A DNA stretch of 64,000 bases from Oenanthe sinensis. Taxonomy: Eukaryota; Streptophyta; Magnoliopsida; Apiales; Apiaceae. The translations under genes and the position numbers were made by a program. The notes under the pieces are model-generated. The model worked only from the letters and a program-made list of their open reading frames with translations, did no database searches and had not been told where the DNA came from. This document shows, piece after piece, positions 57,085-64,000 of this stretch (its first letter is position 1; the number at the start of each line of letters is the position of its first letter). The stretch covers positions 2,671,001 through 2,735,000 of the forward strand of contig JAPMAC010000197.1 in assembly GCA_028671895.1 (NCBI GenBank), given 5' to 3'.

Positions 57085-57475
57085 GACAGAGAGGGGGGAG
57101 ATACACAGAAGGGGAGAGAGAGAGATACACAGAGAGTGTGAGAGATGCTTAATATTCATCTCAAATTCTCAAAATCATCAAATCAACCTAACAAATAGAT
57201 TAGATCACACACACACATATAAGAGTGGAATCTGACCTCTCAGGTTTAAGATCGGCGGAGAAATCGAACTTTCAATCGTAAAAATACGGAAACGAGACAC
57301 CAATGATGGCAACTGCTGCTTCAAACCCAAAAAACCCCTAGAAACTAAACTTGTTTTAGCTCATTATAATGATATTATACTATGCGAGAGGGGATAGAGA
57401 GAAGGAGAGGGAGACAGAGATAGATAAAGGGGAGAGACACAGAGAGGGAGAGGGAGAGAGAAGGAGAGGGGTGAA
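57085..57475. repeat. GA-rich low-complexity tracts
   Basis: Imperfect (GA)n/(GGGA)n at 57085-57140 and 57385-57475, flanking a more complex stretch at 57230-57370 in which I see no gene. Confidence 0.7.
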
Positions 57476-57634
57476 AGCATTTTGATCCCTGTTTCTTTTT
57501 TTAATTCACTAGATTTCACATTTATTCTATGGACCGTCATTTTTTTACCATCTTTTGTATGTGTATATATTGTGAAGACAAGATTATAATCGATAGAATT
57601 GAGATATTATAGAGTTTTCTATGTTTGCATAAAG

Positions 57635-57679
57635 TCCTCCCTCTCCCCTCCCCCCTCCCCCCTCCCCCCTCCCTCTTTC
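57635..57679 (-). repeat. CTCCCCC heptamer tract, G-quadruplex candidate on the minus strand
   Basis: Repeats of CTCCCCC give at least five runs of three or more G on the minus strand within 45 bp, spaced by one or two bases. It ends in CTTTCAG and lies in the presumed intron upstream of the SWEET exon. Confidence 0.6.
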
Positions 57680-57784
57680 AGTTTTGTTTTGTCATTTTTC
57701 TCCTTGGATTTTTCTTGATTTCTTTATGTAGTTGTTATGAAGGGGCCTTGTTGTTGATTTAGTTGTGATGATTTTTTTTTATAG

Positions 57785-57883
57785 TTTTGGAATGAAAAGG
57801 ATTATTCAGCACAAGTCTACAGATCAATTCTCATCAGGCATACCATATGTGTTGACCCTCTTTAATTGCTTTGTTTCTGCCTG
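57785..57883 (+). pseudogene. SWEET sugar-transporter upstream exon fragment
   Basis: Bounded by a TTTATAG acceptor (to 57784) and a GTAATT donor (from 57884). The frame reads FGMKRIIQHKSTDQFSSGIPYV, then LTLFNCFVSAW. This matches the SWEET first-repeat region (the KSTxxFSxxPYV core and the LxNCxxxAWYG helix; family knowledge). The final Trp codon is split TG/G exactly as required by the next exon at 58332. No stop or frameshift is present. The first exons and the C-terminal half are not found here. Confidence 0.75.
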
Positions 57884-58331
57884 GTAATTTTTCTTCAAAT
57901 TTTTCTTTTTAATTTTTTTATGAACACAAGTGAGGAGGTGTTGTGAAATCTTGAAATGGGGTTACTACTAAAAATGTGTTTGTTGAGAATCTTGATTTGT
58001 TGGCATAAGATTTGATGGGTGGTGGAAGCTAAAGTGGTGTTAGAAGTTATGCAACCCCTGTCAGTAACATATTATTTTTAGTTACTGTTATCTTGATCAC
58101 TTAATAATGCCAACTTTAAATAAAATTGTATTATTGATTCACTGCTTAGTCAATAATGCCAACTTTAACTAAAACTTATATTTTTCTGAAAAGTAAGTCG
58201 AAACTCTATAAATTGGATAAAACTTGATGGGTGTTTCTTTAATTACTTGCATACTGCCTGGCAAAAAAATTTCCTATGGCTTTTGTGTGTGTGTGCGCGT
58301 ACATTGTGATTATAATTTCTTTTGGTTACAG

Positions 58332-58587
58332 GTATGGCATGCCTATGATCTCGCCAAATAATGTACCGTTGCGTTTGTTAATGGATTCAGTATTGTTTTC
58401 AAATTGTTCTATGTCCTTGTTTTTATCAAGTATACGATAGAGAATGAGAAGAAGATGATTGTAGTTCTCTCTATATGTCTCTTCTTTTTTGGATTTGTTG
58501 CTTTGGTGTGTCTATTCTCCCCGCATCAGCTTTGGCAGCGCAAGTTATTATGTGGTTTGGCCATGTGGATTTCATCCCTGATGATGT
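58332..58587 (+). pseudogene. SWEET sugar-transporter downstream exon fragment (right copy), frameshifted
   Basis: Follows a GGTTACAG acceptor (to 58331). It reads YGMPMISPNNV and, after losing one base near 58375, VNGFSIVFKLFYVLVFIKYT, MIVVLSICLFFFGFVALVCLF and RKLLCGLAMW. The exon joins in phase to 57785-57883. In SWEET transporters this spans the central loop and helices 4-5 region. The frameshift differs from the one in the left copy. Downstream exons encoding the second MtN3 repeat are absent. Confidence 0.75.
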
Positions 58588-59039
58588 AGTTTTGTATTTT
58601 TTATGAAATTGTAAGTAAGAACAACAATGAGCTTAGGAAGTTATTTTTTTGATGAAATTTAATTTATAGTTATAATTTAAATAAATTATATGACTCATAA
58701 GTTTACATGTTTAGACAAGGTTTTTTAAATAATATTTGAATATTTTATTATTTAAATAATATATTTAATATATTAAACCTATTCAAATTTTTATAACTAG
58801 ATTTAAAATTATTTTATTTTTTTAAATAACTAGATTGAAAATTCTTGAGTTAATGTTTTTCTTAGATTGGACTAATTATTCGATGAAAATTGCCTTATTA
58901 GATTAAAAGCAAGTCCTAAAAATTGTATATAATTTTTTAACGTATTGATGGTGGTGTCGTCCCGCATCACCTTCATTATTTTATTGATATTTAATGTGAA
59001 AATTTTGTATAATTGAGAATTTATGTTAATATATTTTAT

Positions 59040-59075
59040 ATATTCTTTTATTTTATACTAGTATTGTTGCCCGTG
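59040..59075 (-). other. Possible Helitron 3' terminus
   Basis: On the minus strand the sequence reads CACGGGCAACAATACTAG followed by T. This resembles plant Helitron 3' ends (GC-rich hairpin arm, then CTAG before a T). The hairpin is badly decayed, and the same sequence occurs in the left copy near 28325. Confidence 0.3.
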
Positions 59076-59479
59076 GTGCTGAGACTTCGATTATATTATG
59101 TTCTATTAAAAAAGTTATTAATAAATCAATTAAATATCTATTTAAAATGACATTGAAATTTTTATTAAAATAAATTATTTGTTATACTCTTTTTTAACTG
59201 AAATATAAATAATAATGAGGATTTTTTTGGGTTCATTAAAATTTATTGACACCTTAACAACACAACAGAATGATGATTAATATGAAATTAAAAGTAATAC
59301 ATACTGTTTTAGTTTAACATATGCGAATTTAAATATTACAGACAATGCTTTTGTAAGCACATTTGTCATTATGCTAGAACACATCTAATAAAATGATGTG
59401 CAAGTCTTCTACACTTAGTATTCCAATCTTTCCAATATTCAGTTTATGCAGACATTTCTTCTAAGTGGAAGGTGGATGA

Positions 59480-59950
59480 TGTAGCCTTAAAGTTAAATTT
59501 TGATTAGATACATCATGAAATAAAATTCTATAGACTAAATTCGTTTGCCTCTTAAATTGTTGATTGTGTATACTGTGTGTTCACAATTGGCTCCTCTCTT
59601 GGCAGCTTGAAACCGTTGTAGATATCTTTTGTTGAATACACTTCAATGTTGTCCACATTGTTCATCTCTTAAAGAATTATCTTGACAGTGTATTCTTTTC
59701 CATCAATAGATTTAAAATATTGTGGGAATATTTTATCACCAATTTTCTATATAAAGGTATAAGAATTTATGCATAATGTATAAAGATTTAGGTCTAAAGT
59801 AATATCCCTTGCATATACCTCTTTTCCAATTAAATTTTGAATTTCCCAATCTTCTAATACAATAAGAATTCCACTTGTTGTGTCTGATGCTGAGACCATA
59901 ACTTTGACATATAGAATTTTGTTGACACTTTTAATATAAAAAAGTACCAA
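59480..59950 (-). pseudogene. RPA-like OB-fold protein fragment
   Basis: ORF 59950-59747 contains NKILYVKVMVSASDTTSGIL and LEDWEIQNLIGKEVYA, reminiscent of the replication protein A large-subunit OB-fold (VxDxTGxxxxxLFDxxxxxLIGK). After a frameshift it continues IFPQYFKSIDGKEYTVKIIL, also RPA/DUF223-like. Plants carry many such genes, and Helitrons commonly encode or capture RPA-like proteins. This fragment lies upstream, on the same strand, of the possible Helitron end near 59056. Confidence 0.55.
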
Positions 59951-59966
59951 TCTCCAATAATAAGTA

Positions 59967-60041
59967 CTCCCTCAGTCCCACCCATTTGTTTATATTTGGG
60001 AGAGGGTGTCCGACACGCATTTTAAGGTGCATATAAAGCAT
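59967..60041. mobile_element. Truncated Stowaway-like (mariner) MITE end
   Basis: CTCCCTCAGTCCCA preceded by TA matches the Stowaway TIR consensus CTCCCTCCGTCCC. The following ACCCATTTGTTTATATTTGGG is typical of plant mariner ends. The element stops abruptly at about 60041, where element D sequence begins. No second TIR is found. Confidence 0.6.
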
Positions 60042-60290
60042 AGGTCTTGGTACAAGTTTTCACACTTTGTTTCTCTCAAATTCATTCAATTCCTCTTGTA
60101 TTGCAATAATCCAATCAGGGTCTTGCAAGGCTTCATTAATTTTCTTGGGTTCATTCTTTTAGAGAAAATAACTATATAGACATTTATTTTGAGTGGATAT
60201 TCTAGTTTGTACCCCACTCTCAGGATCACTAATTATTAAATCAGGAGTGTAATCCCTCGCCCATTTTCTAGCTGATGGAAGATTGGCTCT
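60042..60290 (-). pseudogene. pol: N-terminal RT fragment of element D
   Basis: Matches the start of the B RT (QEELNEFERNKVW...VPRP-like codons). It is cut at 60042, within what in B encodes RPRD. Stops interrupt it. Confidence 0.7.
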
Positions 60291-60299
60291 TGAACTTGA

Positions 60300-61330
60300 A
60301 GCTCCCCCTAAATCTTTGGCATTTTTTATTTATGAGTTAAATTCAAATGAAAAGGCTCCCTCTGTGTTGCTTGACTCTGAAAATAATTCAGAGTTGTCTG
60401 ATTCAGACCCTGATGAGTTAGACTCTGAAGAACTTGATTCTGTTTGTCTAGACTCTGTCTGGGTAGACTCTGAGCTGTTTGGAGTTGAATTTTCTGGCTC
60501 CCTCTCAGAGTGTGCAGATTCCTTTGTTGTTTCAGGAGTTATTTGAGACTCTTCATCCTCATCATCTTCATCTATCTTAGAACTTTTTAGATTTTCAAAT
60601 TCTAGTGTTGTAGACTCTGAATCATCCTGCAATCCTGTAATCTTTTTGTCATCAAATGCAACATGAATAGATTCCATAACAATTCTGCTTCTAAGATTAA
60701 AGACCCCAAATGCCTCTGTGTTTGGTGCATATCCAAAAAAGATTGCTTCATTAGTCTTGGCTTAAAATTTGTTTAGATTTTCAGGATGTACTTTCAGTAT
60801 AAAGCACTTGCATCCAAATATGTTAAAGTGTTTCACACTTGGCTTCTTGTTCTTCACCATTTCATAGGGAGTCTTTCCATGCATATTAATCAATATACAG
60901 TTTTGAGTGAAACATGCTATACTAACTGCCTCAGCCCAGAAATATACTAGCAATTTAGACTCTTCCAACATTGTCATGGCAGCTTTTATGAGTGTTCTAT
61001 TATTTCTCTCCACAACTCTATTTTGTTGGGGTGTTCCTGGTGCAGAAAATTATTGATTAATTCTCTTTGATGCACAATATTTCTCCATGATTGAATTCTT
61101 AAATTCAGTACCATTGTCACTCCTTAGAACTCTAACTGTCTTCTTTGATTTTGTTTCCAGAAAAGTGATATGGTCTATTATGTGTTGTGGAGCTTCATCC
61201 TTTGAATGCAGAAAGAAAACCCATGTGAATCTTGTAAAATCATCTACAATAATAAGAACATATTTTTTTTTGTTAATTGACCTCACATTTACTAGACAAA
61301 ATAAATCAAAATGTAATAGAAAAAAGGGTT
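60300..61330 (-). pseudogene. pol: Integrase of element D (broken)
   Basis: ORF 61286-61050 has KKKYVLIIVDDFTRFTWVFF and the catalytic RSDNGTEF. The preceding LFGP site is degraded by a stop (near 61295). ORF 61013-60762 follows with ERNNRTLIKAAMTMLEE and the AEAVSIACFTQN helix. ORF 60677-60330 is the acidic Ser/Glu linker (TESRQTESSSSESNSSGSES). Frameshifts divide the domain. Same arrangement as B. Confidence 0.85.
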
Positions 61331-61925
61331 CATAAATTGTGTTTATTGCCGTGCTCTTGAAGGATATTTTCCTCTGCTTTCCAAGTTAACATGCTTCACA
61401 AAGTCCAACTTGCACAAATTCAACCTGTGGTAGTCCTCTCACAAGACTCTATTTCACCAACTTGTTGAGTGTTTTGAGGTTGATGTGTGACAGTTTCTTG
61501 TGTCATTTCCAGCTTTCTTCAGTTGAGGCCTTGCTATATAGACATGTGACTTCATTGTTAGTGCAATCCTCCAAGCTGGCTTCATATATGTTACCATGTC
61601 TCTGCCCTTTGAAAACCAAAATGTCTGTTTCTTTGTGAGTCACAAGACACTCTTTTTTATCAAAGCCAATATGGTAACCTTTATCTCCAAATTGACTTAT
61701 GCTGATTAAGTTATGTTAACCATCAACTAGAGATACTTCATCAATGATGAAATTCCCAAGTGCAATCTTACCATATCCCATTATTTTTTCTTTGTTTCCA
61801 TCTCTAAAGGATACTTCTAGGTCAACCATCTCCACAAAGTTTATAAGCAGGGATTTCTTTCCTGGTATATGTCATGAACATCTACTGTTCAGAACTAGGG
61901 ATACTTTCTTAACCCTGGTTCCCTG
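61331..61925 (-). pseudogene. pol: Protease and GAG-pre-integrase of element D (broken)
   Basis: Collinear with 52060-52645 of B. The protease CSxHMTG region is damaged (about 61876). The pre-integrase part has TGA for the conserved Trp before HKKL (B has TAG in the same codon) and a TAG after LVK at the same codon as in B. Confidence 0.7.
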
Positions 61926-61939
61926 CATACAAATAGCAA

Positions 61940-63480
61940 CTAGTTAGATAATTTGAGGACCCAAACTAACTTAGATTCTTTCTTACTAACTGTAGGTGAA
62001 ACATGCTTAAAAACGTTTGCTTTGGAATTACTTGTCTCCTTTGTTGCCTTAGACTCTGGTGGAGTCTTTACAGTTTCATACCAACTCTTAGCAATAGAAG
62101 ATTTTAGCTCATAGAAATTATAATACAAATCATGATAGTCCCTACACATATAGATATAATGAAATATGCTACCATAGTGATAACAGGGTTTCTATGGAAT
62201 GTAGTGACTTTTCAGAGTCCGAGTAGGAATAGACTATGATTTCTTCTCAATCTTTATTTTACAGTCTAGAGCTAGGTCCTTGTGGTTTCCACATCTATAG
62301 CATTTCTTTCTAGGAGCATTAAGGTCTTTCTGATAGTTATTGGTCTTGTTAATGCCCTCCTTGCTATTCTTATTTCTCCTAGATTTGCTAGACACTGGTA
62401 GACTGTCTAGTCTTTCTTTCAGCTTAGACTTAGATAGAAAACCTATGTTAATATTTTTCATGGGTTTCTATTTTTCTTGGTCATCAATTTTATTGATGTT
62501 TCTATTGACCCTAGCGGAATTAGAATCATTAGAGGTGTTGGATATTGATTCTAATGAAATAAATTTGACAAGAACAAAGGTTTTTCTATTTTTGGTCTCA
62601 ATGTATTGACTAGCTTCCTTATTGTCATCATTCTCAAAAATAGGTCTTTTGCCTTGACCCTTGTCATAGCTTAGACCAGCAGTTTGACATATGTTTTGAT
62701 CATTGAGAAGTTCATGTACTTGTCTACCAGAGTCTGTCCAAGCCTTGAACTTAAGCCTCTCTTCTTCTAGTTCATTTTTGACATAATCATAGGCTTTCAG
62801 TATTTCATCATGATTATGTTTGTTTCTCTCAGAATCTCTCTTTTATTCTTCCATAAGTACTAACTCAGATTCTAGATGGTTGTTTCTTTTTGTTAATGTC
62901 AAGTTTTCTTCTGTTAACCTTTCATTCTCATTAGTGAGAGACCTATAGTTTGTCATTATTTTCTTAATCTCACTTTGCACAATTCATATACCATAAGAAT
63001 CTAAATCATGTAAAGATTCAGGAGAAAAGATTGATACCTGAGTTTTAGGAGATGAGGTTCCAGTATGAGACTCCAATTTTTTAGAGGAGAAAGCCATCAA
63101 TGCTAGATTTTCATAATCTATCTCATCCTCTGAGCTTAAGTCTGCCCAGTCCTTTCCTGTTGAGATGAGTGCCTTATCCTTGCCTTGATTTTAAGTCTTT
63201 CTACACTTACTAGTAAAATGCCCCAATATTCCACAGTTGAAGCACTTGACTTTTGCCTTGTCAAGCTTGATTATGGTGCTCTTGCTCTTCTCAGATTTTT
63301 CATCCTCTTTTTTGAATGTTGGCCTCTTGTTAAATTTTCCAGTTCTTTTGTTGAATTTCATTCTTTTGAAATTCTTAGCAAACATAGTCAACATTTGACT
63401 CAGATCAATCTCATCATCAGAATCAGAATCTGTGTCAGTAGAATCTGATTCAACAATAGTTTTACCCTTCTTCCTTGAAT
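61940..63480 (-). pseudogene. gag: Gag C-terminus / nucleocapsid of element D
   Basis: ORF 63394-63191 holds knuckle 1 with all ligands (CFNCGILGHFTSKC), unlike B where the first Cys is Tyr. ORF 62461-62234 holds CYRCGNHKDLALDC (His moved/lost). ORF 62149-61940 begins in the third-knuckle region (MCRDYHDLYYNFYELKS) and ends VWVLKLSN. Several stops and frameshifts lie between. Confidence 0.75.
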
Positions 63481-63494
63481 CCTAGATTCTTGCT

Positions 63495-64000
63495 TCTGTG
63501 GGTTCTTCCTATTGTTCTCTCTCAGACTCCGTTAAGAGTGCCACAGATTTTGCCTTCATAGACTTCTTGTTCTTTCTCTGTTGCATCTCTAGATCATATG
63601 TTTTGAGTCTGCCATACAACTCTTCCAGAGTGATTTCATCCAAATCACTTGCTTCTCTTATACCAGTTGTTTTGTTATCCCATTATTTAGGAAGGGCTTT
63701 AAAAAACATGGTATTTGTATCTTCAGAATCATAGACCTTTCCAAGTATAGCCAGCTCATTCAAGAGTTTTGTGAACCTATCATACATCTCAGTGATAGAC
63801 TCTCCAAATTTTGCCTCAAAATACTCATACTCTTGAATTAACAAAGATCTTGCATTCTTCTTGACATCCTTTGTTCATTCACAGTGCACTTCAAGTTTTG
63901 TCCACATATCTTTTGAAGTTTTACAAAATATAACACAGTTTGTAAGAACAGAGTCCAAACTGTTAAAGATAAATTTTTTTTACTTTAGCTTCCCTGAGTA
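63495..64000 (-). pseudogene. gag: Gag N-terminal core of element D (5' end outside window)
   Basis: The reverse strand encodes the same UBN2/DUF4219 core as B (EYEYFEAKFGESITEMYDRF, LEELYGRLKTYDLEMQQRK-like). It ends REQ then TAG, as in B. The start codon, PBS and LTR would lie beyond 64000. Confidence 0.75.

Larger units (their letters stand above)
55840..57784. other. AT-rich spacer with simple repeats
   Basis: No protein-like ORF. It holds a TA run near 56218-56237, a 58-bp tandem repeat (56280-56407), GAGA-rich tracts (57085-57140, 57385-57475) and a C/T tract (57635-57679). The last part (57680-57784) looks like intron before the SWEET exon. Confidence 0.6.
57934..59264 (+). repeat. 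Right copy of the ~1.35-kb SWEET-bearing duplication
   Basis: It matches 24917-28531 without the hAT insertion: intron part, SWEET exon, then an AT-rich 3' part with GTCGTCCCGCATCACCTTCA in both copies. The upstream SWEET exon (57785-57883) lies outside the duplicated part and exists only here, so this locus is closer to the source. Confidence 0.75.
60042..64000 (-). mobile_element. Element D: truncated copy of the element B family
   Basis: Collinear with about 50757-54600 of element B at high similarity, on the minus strand. It contains gag, knuckles, protease, pre-integrase, integrase and only the first part of RT. The 3' half (rest of RT, RNase H, third ORF, 3' LTR) is missing at the junction with the Stowaway-like fragment. 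The 5' end lies outside the window. It is more degraded than B. Confidence 0.85.

Noticed and set aside
57230..57370. Possible host-gene 5' region with an ATGATGGCAACTGCTGC-like start
   Set aside because: Short, followed at once by stops. No exon continuation or known protein found.

Overview
This is nuclear DNA of a higher plant, almost certainly a eudicot. I see no tRNA or rRNA gene, no bacterial-style operon and no intact host gene. Nearly everything is transposable elements and their debris: LTR retrotransposons of the Sirevirus-like Ty1/copia and chromovirus (Tekay/Del-like Ty3/gypsy) types, a CACTA, a hAT and a Stowaway-like fragment. The sequence is AT-rich, with the stops and frameshifts usual in silenced heterochromatin. 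An asterid is my guess, but the window alone does not prove it.

Layout. (1) 1-8077: a gag-only retrotransposon (TR-GAG type) on the minus strand with 3.7-kb LTRs; its left LTR runs off the window. (2) 8078-9400 and 24384-24916: AT-rich spacer, in which element A (9401-24378, target duplication TTCCA) sits. A is a Sirevirus-like copia element whose gag is split by a defective CACTA transposon (19883-23025). (3) 24917-28531 and 57934-59264: two diverged copies of one ~1.35-kb segment that carries an exon of a SWEET sugar-transporter gene. The left copy was later hit by a hAT element (25581-27848, 8-bp duplication GTCATAAT). (4) 29273-55834: copia element B (target duplication ATGCT), itself interrupted by copia element C (34190-47960, target duplication GGTAG). 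(5) 55835-60041: AT-rich sequence, GA/CT tracts, an upstream SWEET exon, an RPA-like OB-fold fragment and a Stowaway-like end. (6) 60042-64000: element D, a close relative of B on the minus strand, cut at an RT/Stowaway junction and running off the right edge.

Elements A, B and C share one plan on the minus strand: LTR, PBS complementary to initiator-tRNA-Met, gag with several zinc knuckles, protease, GAG-pre-integrase, integrase, RT, RNase H, an intergenic region, then a long third ORF (aORF, 3.8 to 5 kb), PPT and LTR. Each family carries its own short oligonucleotide repeated in the LTR and again in the pol-aORF intergenic region: TCAGAGTTTG in A, AGACTCTG in B and GTGTCGA in C. In A and B the oligo is also scattered through coding sequence in more than one reading frame. 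This is the strongest unexplained signal in the window. It looks like a family-specific cis-regulatory code, comparable with the clustered palindromes known in maize Sirevirus LTRs.

Relative ages by eye from LTR mismatches are: TR-GAG about 1%, C about 1-1.5%, B about 2%, A about 6-8%. This agrees with C nested in B. These are rough eyeball figures, not alignments.
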